From CAYMYN01 sp964394665 (GTDB lineage Bacteria; Planctomycetota; UBA1135; GCA-002686595), in assembly GCA_964394665.1 (NCBI GenBank), contig CAYMYN010000020.1, positions 32,054 to 96,053 of the forward strand: a DNA stretch of 64,000 nucleotides, in the 5' to 3' direction. Shown piece by piece: positions 39,440 through 48,444 of this stretch. A model generated the notes under the pieces. That model saw only the letters and a list, made by a program, of their open reading frames with translations. It did not search any database and was not told where the DNA came from. Made by a program: the position numbers and the translations under genes. Numbering within the stretch: position 1 is the stretch's first letter; the number at the start of each line of letters is the position of its first letter.

Positions 39440-40636
39440 ATGACGAGTCCGCGAGCTGGCTTGAGCGCGGCCACCCGCGCGGTCGAAAGAAGGACGCTCC
39501 CCACCTCCGCACCCCCCTTGACCCCGAGTCTGCGCATCGCCCTGGTGGTGAACCCCTTCACCCTGCGTCGGAAGGGGGGACGCCACGCGCCCGAGCTGGC
39601 CCGCGAGCTGCTCGGTCGGGGCCACGTGATCCGCACCTACGGCGACCCGGCGGGCACCATCCCGCACTCGGGGGATCCGCCCGAGGGCGAGACCAGCGCC
39701 GCCGGCATCGTCGGCTTCGGCCCCGACCTCGTGTTGGCGTACGACGCCCTTTCGCCCGCGGCCTTCGCCGCGGCGCGCGCGGCGCGCAAGGCGGGGGTGC
39801 CGTTGGTGCTCGTCGAGCCCGGCCCCGCGGCGGAGGAGAAGAGCCTGCCCCGCTTCCTGCGCCGCACCGGCGAACGGGTCTTCGGGCCGATCGTGCGCTC
39901 GACCGCCACGCGCGTCATCGCCCTCGACCCGGTGGCGAACGAGCAGGTGCTGGAAGAGGGCTTCGCCCGCGAACGCGTGCTCGAGATCCCCGCCGGCGTC
40001 GACCTGACGCGCTACCGGCCGGGCCTGCTCTCGAGCCTCATCTCGCGCCACCGCATCAACGGCCGCATCCTGCTCTACGTCGGGCGCATCGCGCCCCAAC
40101 GCGGCCTCGAGACCCTGGTCGAGGCCTTCGCGCGCACGGTGGGGCAGCGCTCGGACTGGACCCTGGCGTTGACCGGCGAGGGCTCCGAGGGCGGGCGCCT
40201 GCGCGCGCACGCCGACCGCCTGGGGGTCGGCTCGAGCACGCGCCTGCTGGGCCGCGTGCGTAGCGAGGAGTTGCCCGGCCTGATGGGGGGCAGCACGGCC
40301 CTCGCGGTGCCCGCCGTCGACGTCTCCGTGCGCGGGCGCATGATCCAGCGCGGCATGGCCTGCGGCCTGCCGATCCTGGCCTCCGACCTGCCGCGCCTGC
40401 GCAGCCTGGTCGGCGGGGACGAGGGTGCGGGCATCCTGCTGCCGCCCGGGGACGCGGAGGGCTGGGCGCGGGGCATCGCGCGGCTCGCGGGTTCGCCGCA
40501 ATTGCGCCAACGGCTGGGCAAGCGCGCCCGGGAACTCGCCGAGCAGCGCTTCGGCTGGCCGCTCGTGGCGGCGCGCATCGAGGCGGTGTTCCTCGAGGCG
40601 CTCGAGGAACGGGGCTCGCGGCGCGCCGCGGAGTGA
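39440..40636 (+). CDS. Glycosyltransferase, GT4-like
   Basis: 398 residues if started at the ATG at 39440; a TTG at 39518 just before SLRIALVVNPF would fit the fold better and give 372 residues, so the start is uncertain. GT-B architecture: N-terminal acceptor domain with IALVVNPFTLRRKGG, and a C-terminal donor domain with LLYVGRIAPQRG, LTGEG, LLGRVRSEELPGLM and MACGLPILASD, typical of nucleotide-sugar-using GT4 enzymes. The usual second Glu of the EX7E motif is not obvious. It probably adds a sugar to a cell-surface glycan. Confidence 0.82.
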   Translation: MTSPRAGLSAATRAVERRTLPTSAPPLTPSLRIALVVNPFTLRRKGGRHAPELARELLGRGHVIRTYGDPAGTIPHSGDPPEGETSAAGIVGFGPDLVLAYDALSPAAFAAARAARKAGVPLVLVEPGPAAEEKSLPRFLRRTGERVFGPIVRSTATRVIALDPVANEQVLEEGFARERVLEIPAGVDLTRYRPGLLSSLISRHRINGRILLYVGRIAPQRGLETLVEAFARTVGQRSDWTLALTGEGSEGGRLRAHADRLGVGSSTRLLGRVRSEELPGLMGGSTALAVPAVDVSVRGRMIQRGMACGLPILASDLPRLRSLVGGDEGAGILLPPGDAEGWARGIARLAGSPQLRQRLGKRARELAEQRFGWPLVAARIEAVFLEALEERGSRRAAE

Positions 40637-40672
40637 TCCCCGCTGCCCGCCCGTGCGGCCCGCGCGCGGGCT

Positions 40673-41500
40673 TCAGGAGGCCCCGTCGGTGGCCTTCTTC
40701 AGCTCTTCCTTCAGGTAGGCCATGTCGGCCGCGTACTGCTTGATCGAGGCGCGCGTCTCGGCGTCGAGGTCCTCGAAGGCGGCGCGCACCTTGACGCCGT
40801 CCGGGCGCTCCTCGACCTCGCTGACGGTCGCGACCGCCTCGCAGAAGCCGCGCTGCAGCAGCGGCAGGCGGAACTTGAGCCGCCAGTCGGTGCCGATGGC
40901 CAGGAACTGCGCCATCTCGAAGGGCGAGAGGTCGGCGGTCCCGCCGCTCCAGGTGAAGCGCACGCTGGCCTCGTCCAGGCCCGCCATCCGACCCAGGCCG
41001 GTCCAGCGGCTGCCGAAGGCGTGGCCGTGCAGCGGGTTGGTCGGCCCGCGGCCGGTGTCGGGGATGAAGTGTTCGGTGCGCTTGGGATCGACCGGCGAGA
41101 AGATCACCGTCGAGGCGTCCTCCTCGAAGACCCGCTCGAGCTCCGCCGGGGGGGCGGGGGCCCCGCCCAGCAGCGCCGAGGCGGCGGCTTCGTCGGTCTC
41201 GAAGATCGGCACGACCCGGTCCAGGCCGACCTTCTCGAGGATGTCGCGGCAGAACTTCGAGGGCCGCGAGATGACCAGCTTGCCGCCCTCCCGCTCGAGC
41301 AGGCGCGCGGCCTTGATCATGGCGCCCAGGGCGGTGGAGTTGATGAACTTCACCAGGCGCAGGTTGAGCACCGCGCGCGTCACCCCGGCCTTGAGCAGCC
41401 CGTCGATCTCCTCCTGCAGGAGCGGCACGTAGTAGGTGTCGAACTCGCCTCGAAGGTGCAGGACGGCGTAGCTCTCGCGGGGCTCGACGGTGATGTGCAT
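40673..41500 (-). CDS. STAS-domain protein with PilZ-like C-terminal domain
   Basis: 275 residues. The N-terminal 100 residues are a STAS/anti-anti-sigma domain; the phosphorylatable Ser55 lies in INSTALGAM, as in RsbV/SpoIIAA. Residues about 140-262 look like a PilZ-type beta barrel (TADLSPFEMAQFL, VKVRAAFEDLD) but the RxxxR c-di-GMP motif is missing. It is transcribed divergently from the GAF-SpoIIE phosphatase, the usual enzyme that dephosphorylates such STAS proteins. The pair is likely a partner-switching regulator controlling a surface or motility output. The start is the ATG at 41500 with AAGGAA upstream. Confidence 0.8.
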   Translation of the reverse strand: MHITVEPRESYAVLHLRGEFDTYYVPLLQEEIDGLLKAGVTRAVLNLRLVKFINSTALGAMIKAARLLEREGGKLVISRPSKFCRDILEKVGLDRVVPIFETDEAAASALLGGAPAPPAELERVFEEDASTVIFSPVDPKRTEHFIPDTGRGPTNPLHGHAFGSRWTGLGRMAGLDEASVRFTWSGGTADLSPFEMAQFLAIGTDWRLKFRLPLLQRGFCEAVATVSEVEERPDGVKVRAAFEDLDAETRASIKQYAADMAYLKEELKKATDGAS

Positions 41501-41638
41501 GCGCGTTCCTTGACCGGGGCGTCGGGGGTGGTTCGGCCCCCCGGCGCGGAGGGGCGCTAGAGTGGGCGCCCAGCGCGTGGGAGGCAAGGATTTTTGCGCC
41601 CGCCGGGGGCCTGCGACTGGCGTAGACTCGGGCCCGCC

Positions 41639-43054
41639 ATGTTCTTCCGGAAGAAGCGCGCCGAACCGCCCCTCCCTCCGCCTCCGTCGGGGGCCGCCGC
41701 CCCGGGTGCGGGCGGCGCCGCCAACCCGGGGACCGACACCCAGTTCCTGACCGGCGACGCCCGGCGCGACAGCGCCTCGGTCGAGGGCCTGCTCGACGAG
41801 ATCGCCCGCATCTCCGAGCGCGTGGCGCGCGTCAGCGGGCCCGGGGACCTCGAGGACCTGCTGGCCTACATCGTCGACGCCTCGGTGCAGCGCACGGGCG
41901 CCGAGCGTGGCCTGCTGGTCCTGGCCGCGCCCGACGGGGGCCTCGAGGTGCGCCTGGCGCGCCAACGCGATGGCCAGACCCTGGGCAAGGACGCGCGCTT
42001 CTCGACCAGCGCGGTCAAGCGCGTGCTCGAGACGGGTCAGCCCATCAAGGACGTCTTCAACTCCTCGGCCGAGGCCATGGACCTGGGGGCCAGCGTCTAC
42101 GACCTCAAGCTGCGCGCCCTGATGGCCGCGCCGCTCTCGACCGGCGCGCCGGTCGTCGGCCAGCGTGGCCGGGGCGTGCTGTACGTCGACTCCAAGGCCG
42201 CCACGCGCGAGTTCACGGCCCAGGACCTCTCGTTCTTCAGCGCGCTCTCGCGCCAGATCGCCGTGGCCCTCGAGTCGGCGCGCCTGCACATCGACTCGAT
42301 CGAGAAGGTGCGGCTCGAGCAGTCGCTGGAGCTCGCCGGCGCGATCCAGGGCGGCCTGATGCCGCGCATCCCCTCGAACGTCCCGGGCTTCGACCTGTTC
42401 GGCTGGTACGAGTCCGCCGAGCGCACCAGCGGCGACTTCTTCGACTTCGTCAAGGTGCGCGACGGATCCATGGGCGTGGTGGTGGGGGACGTCACCGGCC
42501 ACGGCATCGGCCCGGCCCTGATCACCGCCTCGGCCCAGGCCAGCTTGCGCAGCTTGCTGCGCCTGGCCGCGGATCCGGGCGAGGCGATGACGATGCTCAA
42601 CCAGGACCTCGCCGAGCGCTCCGACGAGGGCATGTTCGTGACGCTCTTCCTCGGGCTCCTGTACCCCGACGGCAGCCTACGGCGCGTCAACGCGGGTCAC
42701 ACGCCGCCTCTGCTCTACCGCGCCGCGAGCGGCGAGGTGCAGGAGCTACGCGGCGACGGGCCGGCGCTCTCGATGATGCCCGACTTCGAGTACGCCAGCG
42801 GCGAGCCCCTGGTGCTCTCGCCGGGCGACGTGCTCCTGTGCTTCACCGACGGCCTGACCGAGGCGCGCTCGAAGTCCGACCCGGACGACCTGCTCGGGGA
42901 CGACAGGCTGCGCGCGATCTTCGTCGAGGCGGCTCGCGCCGGTCGGAGCGCGCGCGAGATCACCGAGGGCCTGGTGCGCGCGGTGCTGGAGTTCTCCGGC
43001 GGCCTGCGCGAGGACGACATGACCATCGTGGCCGTGCGCCGCGTCGAAGCATGA
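41639..43054 (+). CDS. GAF-domain SpoIIE/RsbU-type PP2C phosphatase
   Basis: 471 residues from the ATG at 41639. A basic, Pro-rich N-terminus is followed by a GAF sensor domain (about 60-230), a helical linker and a PP2C-like SpoIIE domain (about 250-471). Metal-binding acidic residues are visible in SGDFFDFV, VVGDVTGHGIGPAL, LCFTDGLTEAR and REDDMTIV. It should dephosphorylate a Ser/Thr-phosphorylated STAS protein, most likely the divergent neighbour. A possible -10 box TAGACT (41623-41628) sits only about 10 bp from the ATG. The stop overlaps the pyrC ATG. Confidence 0.9.
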   Translation: MFFRKKRAEPPLPPPPSGAAAPGAGGAANPGTDTQFLTGDARRDSASVEGLLDEIARISERVARVSGPGDLEDLLAYIVDASVQRTGAERGLLVLAAPDGGLEVRLARQRDGQTLGKDARFSTSAVKRVLETGQPIKDVFNSSAEAMDLGASVYDLKLRALMAAPLSTGAPVVGQRGRGVLYVDSKAATREFTAQDLSFFSALSRQIAVALESARLHIDSIEKVRLEQSLELAGAIQGGLMPRIPSNVPGFDLFGWYESAERTSGDFFDFVKVRDGSMGVVVGDVTGHGIGPALITASAQASLRSLLRLAADPGEAMTMLNQDLAERSDEGMFVTLFLGLLYPDGSLRRVNAGHTPPLLYRAASGEVQELRGDGPALSMMPDFEYASGEPLVLSPGDVLLCFTDGLTEARSKSDPDDLLGDDRLRAIFVEAARAGRSAREITEGLVRAVLEFSGGLREDDMTIVAVRRVEA

Positions 43055-44418
43055 ACGGCGGCGAGTCGCGGGGAGCGAGCATCCTGGTGCGCGGGGCCCG
43101 CAGCTATCCGCCGGGCCCGCATGCGCACGGCGTCGACGTCTTCGTGCGCGAGGGGCGCATCGAGGCCGTGGGCGAGGGGCTCGGCGCGCCGCCGGGGACG
43201 CCCGTGCTCGAGGCCCACGGCCTGACCGTGATCCCGGGCCTGGTCGACGTGCACGTGCACTTCCGCGACCCGGGCCTGGCGCACAAGGAAGGTTGGGACC
43301 ACGGCTCGCGCGGCGCCCTGCACGGCGGCGTGACGGCGGTGGTCGAGGTGCAGAACAACGCGCCGCTCTCGACCAGCCGGGCGCTCCTCGCCGAGCGCAT
43401 CGAGCACGTGCGGCGCAGCTCGCGGGTCGACTTCGGGTGTCTGGCGAACCTGTTGCCCGCATCGGTCCCCGAGCTCGGCGCGATGGCGCCGCTCACGCCG
43501 GCCTTCAAGTGCTTCCTCGGCGGCTCGACCGGCGTGGGCGGCGAGGCGGATCGCGGCACGCTGCGCCTGCTGTTCGAGGCCGCGGCCGACGCCGGGCGCA
43601 TGATCGTCGCGCACTGCGAGGACGAGGACCTGCTCAAGGCCGGCAAGCGCGCCCACCCGGACGCCACCGCCGCCGAGCACCACCTGGTGCGCTCGGCCCA
43701 GGCCGAGATCGAGAGCGTGCGCACCTCGATCGAGCTGGTGCGCGAGACGGGCGCCGAGCTGCACGTCTTCCACCTCTCGACCGCCGAGGGCGCGCGCCTG
43801 GTCGCCGGCGCCCAGGCGGACGGCCTGGCCGTCTCCGCCAGCACCGCGCCCCACTACCTCTTGCTGTCCTGCGAGGACGCGCCGCGCCTGGGCAACCTCT
43901 CGAAGGTCAATCCCTCGATCAAGGCGCCGGCCGACGCGCGCGGGTTGCTCGCGGCGCTGCGCGCGGGCGCGATCGACGCGATCGGGACCGACCACGCGCC
44001 GCACAGCGTCGAGGAGAAGGCCCGCGCCTACGCCCACGCGCCCTCCGGGATGCCCTCGGTCGACCTGCTCTGGCCGTTGACCTGGGAGCTCGTGCGCCGC
44101 GGCTCGCTCGACGCCCAGACGGCGCTCGAGAGCGTCACCCTGCGCGCCGCGCGCACCCTGCACCTGCCGTACAAGGGGCGCCTGGCGCCGGGCTTCGACG
44201 GCGACCTGGTGCTCTTCGACCCCGACACGCCGCGCGCGGTGCGCGGAGCCGAGCTGCCCTCGCGCTCCCGTTGGTCCGCCTACGAGGGCCTCGAGCTGTG
44301 CGGCTTCCCTGAGTTCGTCGTGCGCCGCGGCGAGCTGTGTTTCCAGCGCGGCGAGTTCCTGGTCGAGGCCGGCGGCCGGCCCCTCGACCTCGAGCCGCCG
44401 CGTCCGCGGGGGACCTGA
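43051..44418 (+). CDS. pyrC: Dihydroorotase, type I-like
   Basis: 455 residues. Third step of pyrimidine synthesis: ring closure of carbamoyl-aspartate. Zinc ligands: His68 and His70 (DVHVHFRDPG), the region of the carboxylated Lys (TPAFKCF), His in VAHCEDED and HLSTAEG, and the catalytic Asp in GTDHAPH. The Pro-rich SPSIKAPADAR-type loop is present as NPSIKAPADARG. Related amidohydrolases (allantoinase, hydantoinase) cannot be excluded entirely, but HFRDPG favours dihydroorotase. The ATG overlaps the phosphatase stop (ATGA). Confidence 0.87.
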   Translation: MNGGESRGASILVRGARSYPPGPHAHGVDVFVREGRIEAVGEGLGAPPGTPVLEAHGLTVIPGLVDVHVHFRDPGLAHKEGWDHGSRGALHGGVTAVVEVQNNAPLSTSRALLAERIEHVRRSSRVDFGCLANLLPASVPELGAMAPLTPAFKCFLGGSTGVGGEADRGTLRLLFEAAADAGRMIVAHCEDEDLLKAGKRAHPDATAAEHHLVRSAQAEIESVRTSIELVRETGAELHVFHLSTAEGARLVAGAQADGLAVSASTAPHYLLLSCEDAPRLGNLSKVNPSIKAPADARGLLAALRAGAIDAIGTDHAPHSVEEKARAYAHAPSGMPSVDLLWPLTWELVRRGSLDAQTALESVTLRAARTLHLPYKGRLAPGFDGDLVLFDPDTPRAVRGAELPSRSRWSAYEGLELCGFPEFVVRRGELCFQRGEFLVEAGGRPLDLEPPRPRGT

Positions 44419-44420
44419 TC

Positions 44421-45364
44421 TTGGCCCGCGCGCCCGGGCGAGCGGCCCGCGCGGCGGCGGGCGAGTTGCCCGCGCCGGGGGTGCGCCTCGGAGCGGACTA
44501 CCTGCGGCGCGCCGCAGAGGACGTCAAGACCCAGCTCACCACGGCGNNNNNNNNNNCGCGACGCTCTCGGCGGCCCGCGAGCGACGCGAGGGCGCCGGGC
44601 GCGGCTCCCTCGCGGGCGGCGGCGAGGAGTTCGTCGGGTTCCGGCCCTACCGCCCGGGCGAGGACCTGCGGCGGCTCGACTGGAGCCTGTATGCGCGCCT
44701 CGATCGGCCCTTCGTGCGCGTGACGCGCCGCGAAGCGGGCGAACGGTGGGCGATCCTGCTCGACGCGAGCGCCTCGATGGGCGCCGGTCCGCCCGGCAAG
44801 CTGCAGCGCGCCGCCGAGGTGGCCGGGGCCCTGGCCCTGCTCGGCGCGCGCCTGGGGGCCGACGTGACCCTGCTCGCGAGCGACGCCGGGGAACGCGATC
44901 GCTTCGAGCTCGCGCGCCGCGGCGATCCGCGCGGCCTGGTGCGGTTCCTGGACGGCCTACGGGCCAGCGGCAGCGGGGGCGCGCGCGACCTGCTCCGGCA
45001 TCCGCGCCGCTTCGACGCGGCCGGCCGCGTGTTCCTCGTGGGCGACCTGGCGGGCCTCGAGCCGCGGGCCTTCCTCGAACTCGCGCGCCGCGGTCGCGAG
45101 CTCGTCGCCCTGCAGGTGCTCGCGCCCTTCGAGCTCGAGCCCGACCTCGCCGGCGGCGAGGCCGTCGAGTGGTGGGATCCCGAGGACGATGCGCGCCTCG
45201 CGCTGCGCCTCGAGCGCGCGACGGTGGAGGCGTATCTCGCGCGCCTCGAGGAGTCTCTCGAGCGCTGGCGCCAGGCCGCCGCGCGCCACGGGGCGCGCTT
45301 CGGCTGCTCGAGCAGCGCTTCGCCCTTCGAGGCCATCGTGACCCGGGCCCTAGCAGCCCGTTGA
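44421..45364 (+). CDS. DUF58 protein, interrupted by an assembly gap
   Basis: The upstream part is read from a TTG at 44421 (MARAPGRAARAAAGELPAPG...), then the gap at 44547-44556, then a different frame to the TAG-free end at 45362-45364. The frame change coincides with the N run, so the true gap length is probably two more than a multiple of three; no real frameshift need be assumed. Downstream features are those of DUF58: FVGFRPYRPGEDLRRLDW and a von Willebrand-like MIDAS motif LLDASASMG. DUF58 proteins usually accompany MoxR ATPases and BatA proteins and are thought to assist complex assembly. No moxR is present here; a BatA-like gene lies at 47059. Confidence 0.85.
44547..44556. other. 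Assembly gap (10 N)
   Basis: Ten ambiguous bases inside the DUF58 gene. The coding frame on the left and right differs, so the gap length is a placeholder. Confidence 0.99.
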
Positions 45365-45602
45365 ACCGGTCCCGTCCTGGGGCGCGGCCGGAACCAGCCC
45401 CGCGCCGCCCCACGACGCCAGGCGTCTGAGCCGGTCTCGGGACGACCCCGAGGGCCGCGGCAAGCGTCGCGGGTCCAGTCCCGGGCCGCCGAGCCGGTTC
45501 TCCCGAGTTCGTGGAACCCCGGATCGGCGGCCGACGCCAAACTGGGCGAGCGCGTGCCCCGACGCGCCCTCCACCCGCCCTCCTCCAGCCTCGAGGTTTC
45601 CG

Positions 45603-46910
45603 TTGCGCACACCTCTGACCCTCTCCGCGTTCGTCCTCGGCGCCCTCCCGCTCGGGGCGCTGCCCCAGTCCCAGGCGATCCCGATCCCCGTCCCCGTCCA
45701 AGAGGGGCCGGTCTTCCACGTCGCCAGCCAGACCTGGACGCCCCGCGCCCAGTCGGCCGCCCTGCTCACGGGCAAGGTGCTGTACGACAACGCCTGCTCC
45801 ATCAACTTCTACATCGCGGTCCCGGTTGCAGGCTCGGCGATCGACGAGGGGCGCCTGCCCACGCCCCAGGACCCGGTGCTCCCCGGCAAGGGCCTCTCCT
45901 ATCGGATCGACGGCTTCGACATCGCCTACTGCACCAACAACGGTCCGACGACCTCCCTGGCCGTCGCGCACTACGAGTGCTACGGCGCGGGCACCCTGGT
46001 CAGCCCGCCGAGTTGCTACGACCAGACCACGAACACGACCCTCGCCAGCGCGATCCTGTTGCCGAACGCGCCGGGTCGGGTCTCGGGTTCGTTCCAGTGC
46101 TGGATCATCACCGTCGACCTGCGCAACTCGCCGCTGGCCTTCGACCTCGCGGCCTCGTGCAACGGGACCTTCGACAACGACCCCGCCCTCGACAACTTCG
46201 CCTGGGAGTTCGTCAATCCCGGCAGCCTGCCGCCGATCCAGCAGGGCCCGATCCTGAGCGGGGACCCGTTCAACTGTCCGATCGGAGCCGGAACCGGCTG
46301 GGGCGGGCCCGGCAGTGGCACGGGGCTGGGGACGTTGGACGGCGTCTCCGTCTACCAGGGAGGCCCGGCCTTCGATCCCAACTCCTTCTTCCTCGGCTGC
46401 ATCACGGTGCCCGTGCCCGTGACCTCGCTCTACCATCGATTGCGCGGTGACGTCACGCCGAACGTGTGCGGGACGCCCTACTGCGACGGCAACGGGAGCG
46501 CGACGCCCTGTCCGGTGGGCAACGACAACGACGGCTCCAACGGGATCGCGGGCTGTGCCAACAGCGCCGGTCCGGGCGGAGCGACCCTGCGGGCGTCGGT
46601 CGGCGCGTGCACGCCGGCGACCGGCCTCGTCGGCGGGAGCCTGCCGCCTGGCCAACCCGGGCTCTACTTCCGCGCCAACAACGCCGTCGGCGGGGGCAGC
46701 GGCGCGCCCTTCGGCAACGGCCTGCGCTGCGCGGGCGGCGGCGTGGTCCGGCTCCAGGTGCGGGTCGCGGACGCCGGCGGCAACTCGAACACGACCGTCC
46801 CCATCGACGGCCTCCCCGGCAACGTCCTGCGCTACCAGCTCTGGTACCGCGACCCGGCGGGCGGCGGTTCGGGCTTCAACTTCACCAACGGCGTCGAGAT
46901 CGCCTGGTAA
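45603..46910 (+). CDS. Secreted protein with Cys-rich C-terminal module of planctomycete type
   Basis: 435 residues from a TTG at 45603. Signal peptide at about 1-25. The N-terminal part (30-290) is a Cys-containing beta-rich domain of unknown kind with short Asp/Gly-rich stretches. The C-terminal part (from about 300) contains CPVGNDNDGSNGIAGCANSA, LYFRANNAV, FGNGLRCAGG, LWYRDP and FNFTNGVEIAW. I recall similar ends (GNGCANS, LRCAGG, WYRD, FNLTNG) on many secreted proteins of large-genome marine planctomycetes, where they may be a sorting or surface domain. That memory cannot be checked here. A strong terminator follows. Confidence 0.72.
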   Translation: MRTPLTLSAFVLGALPLGALPQSQAIPIPVPVQEGPVFHVASQTWTPRAQSAALLTGKVLYDNACSINFYIAVPVAGSAIDEGRLPTPQDPVLPGKGLSYRIDGFDIAYCTNNGPTTSLAVAHYECYGAGTLVSPPSCYDQTTNTTLASAILLPNAPGRVSGSFQCWIITVDLRNSPLAFDLAASCNGTFDNDPALDNFAWEFVNPGSLPPIQQGPILSGDPFNCPIGAGTGWGGPGSGTGLGTLDGVSVYQGGPAFDPNSFFLGCITVPVPVTSLYHRLRGDVTPNVCGTPYCDGNGSATPCPVGNDNDGSNGIAGCANSAGPGGATLRASVGACTPATGLVGGSLPPGQPGLYFRANNAVGGGSGAPFGNGLRCAGGGVVRLQVRVADAGGNSNTTVPIDGLPGNVLRYQLWYRDPAGGGSGFNFTNGVEIAW

Positions 46911-46946
46911 CTCGAGAGATCCGGCCCCGCCCCATGGGGAGGGAGA

Positions 46947-46981
46947 GCACCCCGTCCGCGCCGCGAGCGCGGGCGGGGTGC
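46947..46981 (+). terminator. Intrinsic terminator after the secreted-protein gene
   Basis: A 14-bp stem with one G-T pair (46947-46960 with 46968-46981) and a 7-nt loop, 36 bp after the stop. The tail is only weakly T-rich (GTCCGTTC). Confidence 0.65.
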
Positions 46982-47058
46982 GTCCGTTCGCGGGCGGTCG
47001 CAGTGGGCTGCTACCATCCGGACGTGTCGTGCGGGGCGTTCAGCGACGGGGGCGAGGA

Positions 47059-48444
47059 GTGAGCGACTGGCCCATCGAGCTCGCGCGCCCCTGGGCGCTC
47101 GGCCTCCTGTTGGCGCCGCTCGTCCTGCTGCTGCTCGCACGCCGGCCCGGTCGGCCGCGGCCGATCGCGACGGGCACGCTCGAGATCTGGCGCGCGGTCG
47201 CGGCGCAGCACGCACCGGCGCGCGGCGCGCGGCCGCGCATCCCACCCTCGGTGTGGTGGTTGGCGGCCGCGCTCGCGCTGGGGAGCCTGGCGCTGTCGGG
47301 TCCCTCGGCGCGCAGCGTGCCGCCCGCGCGCGTCTGGACCTTCGTCGTCGACGGCAGCCCCTCGATGTTCCTCGCCGCGGGCCGCGAGCGCTTCGACGCA
47401 CCCTTCGACGCCGAGGGCCTGCTCGACCCGACCCGACGCGCCGGGCCGACGCGCCTCGAGCTGGCCCTGGGGCGCGCGGCGGAGCTCGCCCGCGAGCTCG
47501 AGGCGCGCGGGGATCGCGTGCGTTGGTCCGCGCCGGGGGTGGGGGCGGAACGGGTCTTCGAGGGCGCGCGGGTTCCGGGCGAACTCGCCCGCGCCCCGGC
47601 CTCCGCCGGCGGGGAGCCCGACTGGGCGCGCCGCGACCGCGCGGGCTGCGTGTGGGTCACCGACCGCGAGCCCGACGCGCCGCGCACGCGGGCGGGGCTC
47701 GTCGCCAGCGGCGGACCGGCGGTACCCGGGCCGATCGCGGCCCTGGGCACGACGCGCCTGGACTGGGATGGCGAGGGCTGGGTCGAGGTTCCGGGCGCAG
47801 CGCCGCGGCTCGCCCTGCGCGTCGACCCGCGCCTGCCGGCGGAGCTGCGCGAGCTCGGCGCGTTCTACGCCGATTCGCGCGGGCTCGAGCTCGGGGGCGC
47901 GGGCCCGCTGGCCCTCGTCATCGAGGCCCACGGCGAGGGACCCGACGTCCCGGTCGCCGCCGCGCGCGAGGGCTTCGGGCTCGTCGGGCGTGCGGCGGCG
48001 AGCGGCGTGCCGCCCGGGAGCGAAGCGTCCGAAGCCTGGCTGCGGTCGGGCTCGCCCGAGGAGCTCGTGCTGGTCGCCTCCGAGCCCGGCCGCGTCCGCG
48101 TCGCGCTGCGCGCGCTCGAACGCTTCAGCGGCGATCCCGCCGCGTTTCCCGTGGCCTTCGCGGCGCTGCTCGACCGCGGCGCGCTCGCGCCGCCCGGCGT
48201 CGTGGCCCTCGGCGAGCGCCGGTCCGCGGGTCCCGCGCGTTTCGACCCGCCCGCCGCGCCGCCGCCGGAGCAGGGCCCGGGGGACGAGCCCCCTTGGATC
48301 GCCGTCCTGATCGCGGCCGCGCTCGCGCTGGCCCTGGTGGCGAGCGGCGTGCGAGCGCGCGAGGGCCGGCCGTTGGGCGCGCGGGGCTCCCGGTCGGCGC
48401 GCGGCCCTCAGCTCGCGGGGGACCGGGCGGGCGCGGCGCCGTAG
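47059..48444 (+). CDS. BatA-like membrane protein with VWA-type motif
   Basis: 461 residues from a GTG at 47059. The N-terminus has the two-helix BatA domain: PWALGLLLAPLVLLLLARR, and a second helix at about 63-81 separated by a basic loop. A MIDAS-like DGSPS motif follows (98-102) within FVVDGSPSMF, then a long periplasmic region and a C-terminal membrane helix (about 420-440). The rest of the VWA fold is poorly conserved. Homologues sit in MoxR/DUF58 clusters. The 3' end overlaps the convergent xylB end by 37 bp. Confidence 0.78.
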   Translation: MSDWPIELARPWALGLLLAPLVLLLLARRPGRPRPIATGTLEIWRAVAAQHAPARGARPRIPPSVWWLAAALALGSLALSGPSARSVPPARVWTFVVDGSPSMFLAAGRERFDAPFDAEGLLDPTRRAGPTRLELALGRAAELARELEARGDRVRWSAPGVGAERVFEGARVPGELARAPASAGGEPDWARRDRAGCVWVTDREPDAPRTRAGLVASGGPAVPGPIAALGTTRLDWDGEGWVEVPGAAPRLALRVDPRLPAELRELGAFYADSRGLELGGAGPLALVIEAHGEGPDVPVAAAREGFGLVGRAAASGVPPGSEASEAWLRSGSPEELVLVASEPGRVRVALRALERFSGDPAAFPVAFAALLDRGALAPPGVVALGERRSAGPARFDPPAAPPPEQGPGDEPPWIAVLIAAALALALVASGVRAREGRPLGARGSRSARGPQLAGDRAGAAP

